The notes beneath the pieces are model-generated. The model was not told the origin of the DNA. It did no database searches and saw only the letters and a program-made list of their open reading frames with translations. This document shows, in pieces, positions 46,249 through 56,797 of a stretch of 64,000 nucleotides of DNA. The number at the start of each line of letters is the position of its first letter. The first letter of the stretch is position 1. This stretch comes from Methylobacterium sp. J-068 (lineage in GTDB: Bacteria > Pseudomonadota > Alphaproteobacteria > Rhizobiales > Beijerinckiaceae): the NCBI RefSeq assembly GCF_022829445.1, contig NZ_JAKSXY010000120.1, forward strand, positions 1 through 64,000. The letters are read 5' to 3'. The position numbers and the translations under genes were made by a program.

Positions 46249-47538
46249 ATGACTGACGGTGTTCGCAACAACCGCCGTGATCTGCTGAAAGGCGCCGCCG
46301 CGACGCTCTCCCTGGCCGCCCTCGCGCGGACCGCCCTGCCGGGCGGCGCCTTCGCGCAAGGGGCCGGCCCCGAGGTGAAGGGCGCCAAGCTCGGCTTCAT
46401 CGCCCTCACCGACGCGAGCCCGCTCTTCGTGGCCAAGGAGAAGGGCTTCTTCGCCAAGCACGGCATGCCCGACGTCGAGGTGCTGAAGCAGGCGAGCTGG
46501 GGCACCACCCGCGACAACCTCGTGCTCGGCTCCGAGGGCAACGGCATCGACGGCGCGCACATCCTGACGCCGATGCCCTACCTGATCTCGGCCGGCCGGG
46601 TGACGCAGAACAACGTGCCCGTGCCGATGCAGATCCTGGCCCGACTCAACACCAACGGCCAATGCATCTCGGTGGCCAAGGAATACCTCGACCAGAAGGT
46701 CGCCCTCGACGCCCGGGTGTTCAAGGCGGCGGTCGAGAAGAAGAAGGCCGCCGGCAAGTCGGTGAAGGCGGCCATGACCTTCCCGGGCGGCACCCACGAC
46801 CTCTGGATCCGCTACTGGATGGCCGCCGGCGGCATCGACCCCGACAAGGACATCGAGACCATCGTCGTGCCGCCGCCCCAGATGGTGGCGAACATGAAGG
46901 TCGGCACGATGGATTGCTTCTGCGTCGGCGAGCCGTGGAACGCGCAGCTCGTGCAGCAGGGACTCGGCTACACCGCGCTGACCACGGGCGAGTTGTGGAA
47001 GGACCATCCCGAGAAGGCCTTCGCCATGCGGGCCTCCTTCACGGAGAAGTACCCGAACGCCACGAGGGCGCTGCTGATGGCGGTGCTGGAGGCGCAGCAA
47101 TGGTGCGACAGGCCAGAGAACAAGGACGAGGTCGCCGCCATCGCGGCCAAGCGCCAGTGGATGAACGTGCCCGTGGGGGATGTCGCCGGGCGCATCAAGG
47201 GCACCATCGACTACGGTGACGGCCGCGTGGTCGAGAACAGCCCGCACGTCATGAAGTTCTGGGCGGACAACGCCTCGTACCCCTACCAGTCCCACGACCT
47301 GTGGTTCCTCACCGAGGACATCCGCTGGGGCAAGTTCGACGCGCAGACCGACACCAAGGCCCTCATCGCCAAGGTGAACCGCGAGGACCTCTGGCGCGAG
47401 GCGGCGAAGGCGCTGGGCGTCACCACGATCCCCGGCTCGACCTCGCGCGGAAAGGAGACCTTCTTCGACGGCAAGGTCTTCGATCCGGCCGATCCGGCCG
47501 CCTACCTGTCCAGCCTCGACATCAAGAGGATCGCGTGA
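46249..47538 (+). CDS. nrtA: Nitrate ABC-importer binding protein
   Basis: A 429-residue periplasmic protein of the NrtA/CmpA/NasF family. The N-terminus has a twin-arginine signal (NNRRDLLKGAAATLSLAALA) ending near AFA-Q. The mature part shows KLGFIALTDASPLFVAKEKG, GIDGAHILTPMPYLIS, MTFPGGTHDLWIRYWMAAGG and MDCFCVGEPWNAQLV, typical of nitrate-binding proteins. ATG 46249 has AAGGG upstream. The nrtB start overlaps its stop (TGATG). Confidence 0.94.
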   Translation: MTDGVRNNRRDLLKGAAATLSLAALARTALPGGAFAQGAGPEVKGAKLGFIALTDASPLFVAKEKGFFAKHGMPDVEVLKQASWGTTRDNLVLGSEGNGIDGAHILTPMPYLISAGRVTQNNVPVPMQILARLNTNGQCISVAKEYLDQKVALDARVFKAAVEKKKAAGKSVKAAMTFPGGTHDLWIRYWMAAGGIDPDKDIETIVVPPPQMVANMKVGTMDCFCVGEPWNAQLVQQGLGYTALTTGELWKDHPEKAFAMRASFTEKYPNATRALLMAVLEAQQWCDRPENKDEVAAIAAKRQWMNVPVGDVAGRIKGTIDYGDGRVVENSPHVMKFWADNASYPYQSHDLWFLTEDIRWGKFDAQTDTKALIAKVNREDLWREAAKALGVTTIPGSTSRGKETFFDGKVFDPADPAAYLSSLDIKRIA

Positions 47539-48404
47539 TGGCCAACACCTCCACCATCGCCGCCCCCGTCATCGCGGCCAAGGCGTCCGAGCCGAAGCGC
47601 GCGCCCCTGGTGACCATGGCGACCCTGAACACCATCGCGAAAAACCTGATCCCGCCGGTGGTGGTGATGATCGCCTTCCTGGTGATCTGGGAATTGCTGT
47701 GCTCGCGTCCGGGCGCCGGCCTGCCGCCGCCCTCGCGCGTCGTCACGGAAGCCTGGGACCTCATCGTCGACCCGTTCTACGACCATGGCGGCACCGACAA
47801 GGGCCTGTTCTGGCACATCGCCGCCAGCATCCAGCGCGTGGCCCTCGGCTTCGCCCTCGCCACCGTGGCGGGCATCCTGGTGGGCACCCTGATCGGACAA
47901 TCCGAATGGGCCATGCGGGGCCTCGATCCGATCTTCCAGGTGCTGCGCACGATCCCGCCGCTGGCCTGGCTGCCGCTCTCGCTCGCCGCGTTCCGGGACG
48001 GCCAGCCCTCCGCGATCTTCGTGATCTTCATCACCTCGATCTGGCCGATCATCATCAACACGGCGGTGGGCATCCGCAACATCCCGCAGGATTACCGCAA
48101 CGTCTCGGCGGTCCTGCGCCTCAACCCGCTCGAGTTCTTCGCCAAGATCATGCTGCCCTCGGCCGCCCCGTACATCTTCACGGGGCTGCGCATCGGCGTC
48201 GGCCTGTCCTGGCTCGCCATCGTGGCGGCCGAGATGCTGATCGGCGGCGTCGGGATCGGCTTCTTCATCTGGGACGCGTGGAACTCCTCCCACATCTCCG
48301 AGATCATCGTGGCCCTGGTCTATGTCGGCGTCATCGGCTTCATCCTCGACCGCTTCGTCGCCTTCGTCGGCACCCTCGTCACCCGCGGCACCGCGACGGC
48401 CTGA
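47538..48404 (+). CDS. nrtB: Nitrate ABC-importer permease
   Basis: A 288-residue inner-membrane protein with six or so hydrophobic segments and the family permease core, including GLDPIFQVLRTIPPLAWLPL and the ATPase-docking loop around NVSAVLRLNPLEFFAKIMLP. It pairs with NrtA and NrtD. ATG 47538 overlaps the nrtA stop. The ATPase gene follows after 9 bp. Confidence 0.94.
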   Translation: MANTSTIAAPVIAAKASEPKRAPLVTMATLNTIAKNLIPPVVVMIAFLVIWELLCSRPGAGLPPPSRVVTEAWDLIVDPFYDHGGTDKGLFWHIAASIQRVALGFALATVAGILVGTLIGQSEWAMRGLDPIFQVLRTIPPLAWLPLSLAAFRDGQPSAIFVIFITSIWPIIINTAVGIRNIPQDYRNVSAVLRLNPLEFFAKIMLPSAAPYIFTGLRIGVGLSWLAIVAAEMLIGGVGIGFFIWDAWNSSHISEIIVALVYVGVIGFILDRFVAFVGTLVTRGTATA

Positions 48405-48413
48405 GGAGCATTC

Positions 48414-49208
<795 letters not shown>

Positions 49209-49224
49209 GGACGGATCTCGGACG

Positions 49225-50445
49225 ATGCGGGAACGTCTGGTGGTGATCGGCAACGGCATGGCGTCGCTGCGCTTCCTCGAACGCCTCACCGAGCGCGCGC
49301 CCGGCCTCTACGACGTCACCGTCGTGGGGGCCGAGCCGCAGGCGGCCTATAACCGCGTGCTGCTCTCCTCGCTGCTCGGCGGCGAGGTCGACGAGGCCGG
49401 CTGCGCGTTTCGCGGCCTCGACTGGTACGAGAGTCACGGCATCCGCCTCATCACCGGCGCGCCGGTGACCCAGGTCGACCGCGAGAACGGCCTCGTCATC
49501 GTCGGCGAGACCCACGTCCTGCCCTTCGACAAGCTGGTGCTGGCGGTCGGCTCCCTGCCGATCCGGCTGCCGAAGCCCGGCATGGACCTGCCCGGGGTGC
49601 TGACCTTTCGCGACCTCGCGGACGTGGCCGCCATCCGCAGGGCGGCGGTGGAGCACGCCCGGGCCATCGTCATCGGCGGTGGCCTCCTCGGGCTCGAAGC
49701 CGCCGTCGGCCTCGCGCGCCTCGGCGTCGACACCACGCTCCTCCACGTCATGGACCGGCTGATGGAGCGCCAGCTCGACCACGCCGCCGCCGGCCTCGTG
49801 AAGCGCGCCATGGAGGCGCGCGGCGTCACGGTGCGGCTCAAGGCCGACACCGCCGCGATCGAGGGGGAGGGCCGCGTCGAGCGCCTGGTCCTGTCCGACG
49901 GCACCGTGCTGCCGGCCGATCTCGTGGTGCTGTCGGTGGGCGTGCGCCCCAACGTGGCGCTCGCCCAGAACGCCGGCCTCGAGACGGCGCGCGGCATCAA
50001 GGTCGACGACCGCATGCAGAGTTCCGATGCCCGCATCTTCGCGCTCGGCGAGTGCGCCGAGCATCGGGGCATGGTCTACGGCCTCGTGGAGCCCGCCTAC
50101 GAGCAGGCCGAGACCCTGAGCCGCCACCTCGTCGGCGAGGCGGCGGCCTATCTGGGCACCGCCCTCTCCACCAGCCTCAAGGTCTCGGGGCTGCCGGTGT
50201 TCTCCGCCGGCGAGATCGAGGCGCCCGAGGGCGCCGAGACCGTGCTGATGTCCGATCCCGGCCTCGGCCTCTACCGCAAGCTCATCGTCGCCGAGGACCG
50301 GCTCCTCGGCGCGGTCTTCGTCGGCGACATCGCCGAGCAGGGCTGGTGCAAGGACCTGATCCGCACCGGCGCCTCGATCGCCGACCATCGCGACGACCTC
50401 ATGTTCGGGCGCTCCGCGTCCGCACCCCAACCCCTCGCAGCGTGA
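49225..50445 (+). CDS. FAD-dependent pyridine-nucleotide oxidoreductase, NirB N-terminus-like
   Basis: A 406-residue flavoprotein with two Rossmann motifs, GNGMAS (9-14) and IVIGGGLLGLEAAVGLARLG near 150, and the third FAD motif SSDARIFALGECAEHRGMVY near 265. Sequence order matches the N-terminal FAD/NAD domain of assimilatory nitrite reductase large subunit (NasB/NirB). The Fe-S and siroheme domains of NirB are absent here; a separate NirA supplies siroheme chemistry. It probably passes electrons from NAD(P)H to nitrate or nitrite reductase (inference). It begins 16 bp after nrtD; nirA begins 11 bp after it. Confidence 0.86.
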   Translation: MRERLVVIGNGMASLRFLERLTERAPGLYDVTVVGAEPQAAYNRVLLSSLLGGEVDEAGCAFRGLDWYESHGIRLITGAPVTQVDRENGLVIVGETHVLPFDKLVLAVGSLPIRLPKPGMDLPGVLTFRDLADVAAIRRAAVEHARAIVIGGGLLGLEAAVGLARLGVDTTLLHVMDRLMERQLDHAAAGLVKRAMEARGVTVRLKADTAAIEGEGRVERLVLSDGTVLPADLVVLSVGVRPNVALAQNAGLETARGIKVDDRMQSSDARIFALGECAEHRGMVYGLVEPAYEQAETLSRHLVGEAAAYLGTALSTSLKVSGLPVFSAGEIEAPEGAETVLMSDPGLGLYRKLIVAEDRLLGAVFVGDIAEQGWCKDLIRTGASIADHRDDLMFGRSASAPQPLAA

Positions 50446-50456
50446 GGAGCCACGCC

Positions 50457-52262
50457 ATGGCCGACGCATTCAACGCCGAGCAGAAGCGCTACCTCGAAGG
50501 TTTCGCCTCCGGCATCTCCGCCGCCCGCCTAACCGGCGGCCTCGCGCTCGGGCAGGGGACTTCGGGACCGGGTGCCTCCGCCCCGCCGGCCGAGCCGATC
50601 GGCCCCGACGCCATCCACGTCAAAGCGCAGGACGCCACGATCAAGGGCGGCGGCAAGCTCTGCGAGCAGGAGAAGTGGAAGCGGGCCGAGAACCCGTTCG
50701 ACGGCCACAACCGCCTGATCGCGGAGGCCGCCACCGGCAAGGGGCCGAAGCCGGAGGACAATTTCCGCTGGCGCTATCACGGCCTGTTCTGGGTGGCGCC
50801 CGCCCAGAACTCCTACATGTGCCGCCTGCGCATCCCCAACGGCATCCTGCAGCACTGGCAGTTCGCCGGCATCGCCGATCTCGCCGACGCGCATGGCGGC
50901 GGCTATACCCACGTCACCACCCGCGCCAACCTCCAGGTCCGCGAGATCAGCCCTGAGCACGGCCAGCCCTTCCTCGACGGCCTGATCGACCTCGGCCTGA
51001 CCGCGCGGGGCGCGGGCGCCGACAACATCCGCAACGTCACCGGCTCGCCGGTCGCCGGCATCGACGCGCAGGAACTGCTCGACACGCGCCCGCTGGCCAA
51101 ATCGTGGCACAACCACATCCTCAACGACCGCTCGCTGTTCGGCCTGCCGCGCAAGTTCAACGTCGCCTTCGATGGCGGCGGCGTGATGCCGGTGCTGGAG
51201 GAGACCAACGACATCGGCTTCCAGGCCATCCGGGTCCTCGACGGCGCGGCCGTCGAGCCGGGCATCTGGATGCGCCTCGTGCTGGGGGGCATCTCGGGCC
51301 ATCGGGATCTGGCCCGCGACACCGGTGTCGTGCTGAAGCCCGAGGATTGTAACAAGGTCGCGGACGCGATCCTGCGCGTCTTCATCAAGAACGGCGACCG
51401 CACCAACCGCAACAAGAGCCGGATGAAGTACGTCCTCGATGCCTGGGGCTTCGACAAGTACCTCGCCGCCGTGGAGGAGGTGCTGGGCACCAAGCTCGAC
51501 CGGGTCGACCCCGCCCATGTCGCCCCGCGCGGGGGCATGGACCGCTTCGCCCATGTGGGCGTGCACAAGCAGGTCCAGCCCGGCCTGAACTGGATCGGCG
51601 TGATCCTGCCCGTGGGCAAGCTCACCACCGACCAGATGCGGGCGCTCGCCAAGATCGCCACCGAATGCGGCGACGGCGCCATCCGCATGACCGTCTGGCA
51701 GAACTTCCTGTTCTCGGGCGTGCCGGACGCGAAGGTGGCGGAGGTCCAGTCGCGCGTGGCGGCCCTCGGGCTCACCACGCAGGCCTCCAGCATCCGCGCC
51801 GGCCTCGTCGCCTGCACGGGCAACCAGGGCTGCAAGTTCGCCGCCTCCGACACCAAGGGCCACGCCCTCGTCATCGCCGACTACATCGAGGCGAACCTGA
51901 AGGAGCTCGACGTTCCGGTGAACGTGCACCTCACCGGCTGCCACCATTCCTGCGCCCAGCATTACATCGGCGACATCGGCCTCATCGGCGCCAAGGTCGT
52001 CGTCTCGGAGGAGGGCGACACGGTGGAAGGCTACGACATCGTCGTCGGCGGCGGCTTCGGCGATTCCCCGAAGATCGGCACCGAAATCTGGAAGGCCGTG
52101 CGGGCCGAGGATTGCCCGACCCGGATCGAGGCCTTGCTGCGGACCTACCTCGCCCGCCGCGAGGACCCGGCCGAGAGCTTCCAGGCCTTCACGGCCCGAA
52201 CCGGCCCGGAATCCCTGCGCACCATCGCCGAAGAGCAACCCATCCTGAAGGCCGCCGCATGA
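50457..52262 (+). CDS. nirA: Siroheme/[4Fe-4S] nitrite reductase (NirA type)
   Basis: A 601-residue enzyme with the duplicated nitrite/sulfite reductase fold, converting nitrite to ammonium with six electrons. The four cluster and siroheme cysteines are C453, C459 (CTGNQGC), C495 and C499 (GCHHSC). The first half has NSYMCRLRIPNGILQHWQFA and HVTTRANLQVREI. A sulfite reductase is an alternative, but the setting in a nitrate operon with nasA and cysG favours nitrite. An N-terminal extension of about 60 residues precedes the fold. The next gene overlaps by ATGA. Confidence 0.94.
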   Translation: MADAFNAEQKRYLEGFASGISAARLTGGLALGQGTSGPGASAPPAEPIGPDAIHVKAQDATIKGGGKLCEQEKWKRAENPFDGHNRLIAEAATGKGPKPEDNFRWRYHGLFWVAPAQNSYMCRLRIPNGILQHWQFAGIADLADAHGGGYTHVTTRANLQVREISPEHGQPFLDGLIDLGLTARGAGADNIRNVTGSPVAGIDAQELLDTRPLAKSWHNHILNDRSLFGLPRKFNVAFDGGGVMPVLEETNDIGFQAIRVLDGAAVEPGIWMRLVLGGISGHRDLARDTGVVLKPEDCNKVADAILRVFIKNGDRTNRNKSRMKYVLDAWGFDKYLAAVEEVLGTKLDRVDPAHVAPRGGMDRFAHVGVHKQVQPGLNWIGVILPVGKLTTDQMRALAKIATECGDGAIRMTVWQNFLFSGVPDAKVAEVQSRVAALGLTTQASSIRAGLVACTGNQGCKFAASDTKGHALVIADYIEANLKELDVPVNVHLTGCHHSCAQHYIGDIGLIGAKVVVSEEGDTVEGYDIVVGGGFGDSPKIGTEIWKAVRAEDCPTRIEALLRTYLARREDPAESFQAFTARTGPESLRTIAEEQPILKAAA

Positions 52263-53863
52263 GCGAGCACGTGACGCCCCCCCTGGTTCTCATCCCCGAG
52301 ACCGCCCCCTTCGACCCGGATCAGCGCGCCTGGCTCTCGGGCTACTTCGCAGCCCTCCTCGGCCCCGCCGTGGAGGGCGCCACCGCCCTGGCGCCCGGCG
52401 ATGCGCCCGCCGGCGCCGGCGCGAAGCTCGCCGACAACGACGACGCGCCCTGGCACGACCCGTCCCTGCCGCTGCCCGAGCGCATGGACATGGCCAAGGA
52501 CCGGCCCGAGGCGCAGAAGCTGATGGCCGCCATGGCCCAGCAGGATTGCGGCCAGTGCGGCTACAATTGCGCCGACTACGCCAACGCCATCTTCCTCAAG
52601 AACGAGGAGCGCCTGAACCTGTGCCAGCCCGGCGGCAAGGACACGCTCCGCATGCTGAAGAAGCTCGACGAGGAGTTCGGCGCCGCCGGCGGCGCGGCTC
52701 CGAAGAAGGCGGAGGACGACGCGCCCAAGGCCGCGGTCGCGCTCGGCCCCCTCGGCTTCTGCCGCGAGAACCCCGTGGAGGCGACCTTCGTCTCGCGCAC
52801 CCGGCTCAACGCGCCGGGCGGCGAGAAGGAAACCTGGCACGTCGAGATCGATCTGACCGGCACGCCCATCGAGTACGTGGTCGGCGATTCGCTGGGTCTG
52901 TTCCCCGCCAACGCCCCGGCCCTGGTCGACGCGGTCATCGCCGAACTCGGCGCCCGGCCCGAGCGCAGGATCGGGGCCAAGACCCTGCGCGACCGCCTGC
53001 TGACGGATTACGCCCTCGGCGGCGCACCGGACGGGCTCTACCAGCTCCTCTCGCTCCTCACCTCGGGCGAGGCCCGCAAGAAGGCGCAGGCGCTCGCCGC
53101 CGGCGAGGACCCGGACGGGGACGCCGCCCATCTCGACGTGCTCGGCGCGCTCCACAAGTTTCCCGGTGCGCGCCCCGACGCGGAGGTCTTCCTCGAGGCC
53201 CTCGACGAGTTGCAGCCCCGGCTCTACTCGATCTCGTCCTCGCCGAAGGCCGATCCGGGCCGGGTCTCGCTCACCGTCGACGCGGTGCGCTACAGCCACC
53301 GCTCGCGCCTGCGCCTCGGCGTCGCCTCGACCCATCTCGGCGAGCGCATCCCCGAGGGCATGAAGGTCCGGGTCTACCTGCAGAAGGCGCACGGGTTCGC
53401 CCTGCCCGACGACCTCTCCAAGGACGTCATCATGGTCGGCCCCGGCACCGGCATCGCGCCGTTCCGCGCCTTCCTGCGCGAGCGCGACGCCACGCAGGCG
53501 CCGGGCCGCAACTGGCTGTTCTACGGCCACCAGAAGCAGGCCTCGGACTTCTTCTACAAGGACGAGCTGAACGGCCTGAAGGACCGCAAGCGGCTCACCC
53601 GCCTGTCGCTCGCCTGGTCGCGCGACGGGGCCGAGAAGACCTACGTGCAGGACCGCATGCGCGAGAACGGCGCGGAACTGTGGAAGTGGCTCGAAGGCGG
53701 CGCCCATTTCTACGTCTGCGGTGACGCCAAGCGCATGGCCAAGGACGTGGAGCGGGCGATCATCGACGTGGCGAGTCAGCACGGGGGCAAGAATCCCGAC
53801 GAGGCCGTGGCCTACCTCGCCCACCTGAAGAAGACCGGGCGTTACCAGGCCGACGTGTACTGA
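52259..53863 (+). CDS. CysJ-like NADPH flavoprotein with N-terminal 4Fe-4S domain
   Basis: A 534-residue protein. Near residues 90-125 is a four-Cys Fe-S module (C97, C100, C104, C122; DCGQCGYNC...LCQPGG) like that of RnfB/corrinoid proteins. Residues about 150-534 are the FAD/NADPH reductase half of sulfite reductase alpha: RLYSISSSPK (FAD), MVGPGTGIAPFRAFLRE (NADPH) and a C-terminal aromatic residue (ADVY). The flavodoxin domain of CysJ is missing, so the Fe-S module may replace it as the electron exit. Overlap with nirA suggests it feeds NirA, or NasA. Confidence 0.88.
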   Translation: MSEHVTPPLVLIPETAPFDPDQRAWLSGYFAALLGPAVEGATALAPGDAPAGAGAKLADNDDAPWHDPSLPLPERMDMAKDRPEAQKLMAAMAQQDCGQCGYNCADYANAIFLKNEERLNLCQPGGKDTLRMLKKLDEEFGAAGGAAPKKAEDDAPKAAVALGPLGFCRENPVEATFVSRTRLNAPGGEKETWHVEIDLTGTPIEYVVGDSLGLFPANAPALVDAVIAELGARPERRIGAKTLRDRLLTDYALGGAPDGLYQLLSLLTSGEARKKAQALAAGEDPDGDAAHLDVLGALHKFPGARPDAEVFLEALDELQPRLYSISSSPKADPGRVSLTVDAVRYSHRSRLRLGVASTHLGERIPEGMKVRVYLQKAHGFALPDDLSKDVIMVGPGTGIAPFRAFLRERDATQAPGRNWLFYGHQKQASDFFYKDELNGLKDRKRLTRLSLAWSRDGAEKTYVQDRMRENGAELWKWLEGGAHFYVCGDAKRMAKDVERAIIDVASQHGGKNPDEAVAYLAHLKKTGRYQADVY

Positions 53864-53873
53864 GGGCGCGAAG

Positions 53874-54047
53874 AACCCTCCCCCCTCTGCGGGGGAGGGT
53901 GGTCGCGGAGCGACCGGGAGAGGGGGCGAGCTCTCCGAAAAGTCCCCACGCATGATGACAGGCGCCTCGATCGACACCGTTGCGCTGCCCCTCTCCCGCC
54001 TGCTCCGCAGGCACCCTCTCCCGCAGAGGGGAGAGGGCATGCCGTCT
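53874..54047. repeat. Intergenic palindromic repeat A, copy 1
   Basis: ACCCTCCCCC pairs with GGGGGAGGGT, followed at once by the hairpin GGTCGC-GGA-GCGACC and CGGGAGAGGGGGCGA; the right end carries the matching inverted arms CCCTCTCCCGC and CCGCAGAGGGGAGAGGG. This composite palindrome is typical of repeats scattered between genes in Rhizobiales. It recurs at 56798-56935 in the same orientation, so nasA is bracketed by copies. Confidence 0.75.
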
Positions 54048-54106
54048 CGCCCGGCCCGACTCTTGCTCTCAGCCGTAATGACAAAGAATCCGCCGAGGAT
54101 CCCGCC

Positions 54107-56779
54107 ATGAACGCGCACGTCCAGGCACCCGCCGCCGCCGTGAAGACCACCTGCCCCTATTGCGGCGTCGGCTGCGGCGTGCTCGCCACGCCGGACGGGC
54201 AGGGCGGGGCCGAGATCGCCGGGGACACCGCGCATCCGGCCAATTTCGGCCGCCTCTGCTCCAAGGGCTCGGCGCTCGGCGAGACCCTGTCCCTCGACAA
54301 CCGCCTGCTCCATCCGCAGGTCGACGGCACCCGCGTCAGCTGGGAATCGGCCCTCGGCACGGTCGCGGGCGGCCTGCGCAAGGTGGCCGAGGCGCACGGC
54401 CCGGACGCCATCGCGTTCTACCTCTCGGGCCAGCTGCTGACGGAGGATTACTACGTCGCCAACAAGCTCGCGAAGGGCTTCCTCGGCACCCCCCACGTCG
54501 ACACCAACTCGCGCCTGTGCATGTCGAGCGCGGTGGCCGCCCACCGGCGCGCCTTCGGCTCGGACACCGTGCCGGGCTGCTACGAGGACCTCGACGAGGC
54601 CGACCTGATCGTGCTCGTCGGCTCGAACACCGCCTGGTGCCACCCGATCCTGTTCCGCCGCATGATCGACGCGCGGGCCAGGCGCGGCACCAAGCTGGTG
54701 GTGATCGACCCCCGCCGCACCCAGACGGGCGAGGAGGCCGACCTCTTCCTCGGCCTCAAGCCCGGCACGGACACCGCCCTGTTCTCGGGCCTGCTGGTCC
54801 ACCTCGCCGCCACGGGCGCCGTCGACGCGCGATATGTCGCCGACCACACCAGCGGTTTCGACGGCGCGCTGGAGCGCGCCGCCGCCATCGCGCCGAGCGT
54901 CGCCGCCACGGCCGACGCCACGGGGCTCAGTGAGGCCGACGTCGCCGCGTTTTTCGCGCTGTTTTCCGGCACGAAGCGCGTCGTCACCGCGTTCTCGCAA
55001 GGGGTGAACCAGTCGGCGCAGGGCACCGACAAGGGCAACGCGATCATCAACTGCCACCTCGCCACCGGCCGCATCGGCCAGCCCGGCGCGGGGCCGTTCT
55101 CGCTCACCGGCCAGCCCAACGCCATGGGCGGGCGCGAGGTCGGGGGCCTGGCCAACATGCTGGCCGCCCACATGCACTTCGCCCCCGAAGAGGTGGACCG
55201 GGTGCGCCGCTTCTGGTCCGCGCCCAACATCATCACCGGCGAGGGCATGAAGGCGGTCGCCCTGTTCGAGGCGATCGAACGCGGCAAGATCAAGGCCCTG
55301 TGGGTGATGGGCACCAACCCCATCGTGTCGATGCCGCGCGCCGACCGGATCCGCGAGAGCCTGCGCAAGCTCGACCTCTACGTCGTCTCGGAGGCGGTCG
55401 CCGACAGCGACAGCGCCCGCGCGCTGGGCAAGCGGACCGTGCTGCTCCCGGCTCTCGCCTGGGGCGAGAAGGACGGCACGGTGACGAATTCCGAGCGCCG
55501 GGTCTCGCGCCAGCGCAGCTTCCTGAAAGCGCCCGGCGAGGCGCGGGCCGACTGGCGGATCATCGCGGACGTCGCCAAGCGGCTCGGCCACGGCGAGGCC
55601 TTCGCCTATTCGGGCACCGCCGCGATCTTCCGCGAGCACGCGGCGCTCTCGGCCTTCGAGAACAACGGCAGCCGCGACTTCGACCTCGGGGCCCTGAGCG
55701 ACATGCCGGACGCGACCTATGCGGGCACGCCGCCGCTGCAATGGCCGCTGCCGAAGCGGGGCAAGGCGAAGGCGCGGCTCTTCGCCGACGGACAGTTCTA
55801 CACCTTCGACAAGCGCGCCCGCTTCGTCGCCGTGCAGCCCCCGGCGCTCGCGCAGGCGGTGGGCGGCGACTACCCCCTCGTCCTCAACACGGGGCGGGTG
55901 CGCGACCACTGGCACACCATGACGCGGACGGGGAAGAGCCAGCGCCTCTCGGCGCATCGCTCCGTCCCCTTCGTGGAGATCCACCCGGACGATGCCGCGC
56001 CGCTCGGCCTGAAAGAAGGCGACCTCGCCCGGATCGCCACGCCGCACGGCACCGCGATCCTGGAGGCGATGATCACCGACGCCGTGCGGCCGGGCAGCCT
56101 GTTCGCCGCCTTCCACTGGAGCGCGGCCACCGCCTCGGATGCCCGCGTCGGCGCCCTGGTGCGCGGCATCCCCGACCCGGTCTCGGGCCAGCCCGAACTG
56201 AAGGCGACGCCGGCCGGCATCGCCCCCGTGTCCTATCGCAACCGGGGCTTCCTGTTGACGCGCCGCGAGCACGCGCTGCCGGAGGGTTGGTGGTGGGCAC
56301 GCGCCACGATTTCCGGCGGCTCGGGGCTGCAATTCGCCACGCAGGAGAGTTCCCGCGCCGTGGCGCTAATGATGCGCGGCCTGTTCCAGGGCTGCGAACT
56401 CGCCGAGTACGCCGACCATGCGCGCGGACGCTACCGCTGCGCCGTCTATGACGGGGATCGCCTCGTCGCCTGCCTGGCCCTGGGGCCGGCCGAGGCGCGC
56501 CCGACCTGGGAGGAGGCCAAGGCCTACTTCTCGGAGAGCGAACCGGAGCCCGGCGCCCGGCGCGCCCTCCTCACCGGTCGCGCCGAGACCGCCTCGGCCG
56601 GTCCCACCGTGTGCGCCTGCCACGGGGTCGGGCTCGACGTCATCACGGGCGTCATCGCCGCAGGCGCGGGCAGCGTCGAGGCGGTGGGCGCGGCCTGCAA
56701 GGCCGGCACGAATTGCGGCTCGTGCATCCCAGAGATCCGCAAGCTGCTGCCGCAGGTGCTTGCGCGCAACGCAGCATAG
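54107..56779 (+). CDS. nasA: Assimilatory nitrate reductase, large subunit
   Basis: An 890-residue cytoplasmic molybdopterin enzyme reducing nitrate to nitrite. The N-terminal [4Fe-4S] ligands are C16, C19, C23 and C51 (CPYCGVGC...LCSKGS). The molybdopterin oxidoreductase body includes TNSRLCMSSAVAAHRRAFGS, where the Cys is a likely Mo ligand, and GQPNAMGGREVGG. The dinucleotide-binding domain has LVLNTGRVRDHWHTMTRTGK. The C-terminus is a BFD-like [2Fe-2S] domain (C836, C838, C870, C873). No signal peptide is present. It stands between two intergenic repeats with 243 bp to the upstream gene. Confidence 0.96.
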   Translation: MNAHVQAPAAAVKTTCPYCGVGCGVLATPDGQGGAEIAGDTAHPANFGRLCSKGSALGETLSLDNRLLHPQVDGTRVSWESALGTVAGGLRKVAEAHGPDAIAFYLSGQLLTEDYYVANKLAKGFLGTPHVDTNSRLCMSSAVAAHRRAFGSDTVPGCYEDLDEADLIVLVGSNTAWCHPILFRRMIDARARRGTKLVVIDPRRTQTGEEADLFLGLKPGTDTALFSGLLVHLAATGAVDARYVADHTSGFDGALERAAAIAPSVAATADATGLSEADVAAFFALFSGTKRVVTAFSQGVNQSAQGTDKGNAIINCHLATGRIGQPGAGPFSLTGQPNAMGGREVGGLANMLAAHMHFAPEEVDRVRRFWSAPNIITGEGMKAVALFEAIERGKIKALWVMGTNPIVSMPRADRIRESLRKLDLYVVSEAVADSDSARALGKRTVLLPALAWGEKDGTVTNSERRVSRQRSFLKAPGEARADWRIIADVAKRLGHGEAFAYSGTAAIFREHAALSAFENNGSRDFDLGALSDMPDATYAGTPPLQWPLPKRGKAKARLFADGQFYTFDKRARFVAVQPPALAQAVGGDYPLVLNTGRVRDHWHTMTRTGKSQRLSAHRSVPFVEIHPDDAAPLGLKEGDLARIATPHGTAILEAMITDAVRPGSLFAAFHWSAATASDARVGALVRGIPDPVSGQPELKATPAGIAPVSYRNRGFLLTRREHALPEGWWWARATISGGSGLQFATQESSRAVALMMRGLFQGCELAEYADHARGRYRCAVYDGDRLVACLALGPAEARPTWEEAKAYFSESEPEPGARRALLTGRAETASAGPTVCACHGVGLDVITGVIAAGAGSVEAVGAACKAGTNCGSCIPEIRKLLPQVLARNAA

Positions 56780-56797
56780 GCTCACTTTCACGAAGAA

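Noticed and set aside
52145..56332. 1395-codon open frame on the minus strand
   Set aside because: It is antisense to the CysJ-like gene and nasA, crosses non-coding repeat A, and its product is low-complexity Arg/Gly/Ala with no domain; an effect of high G+C.
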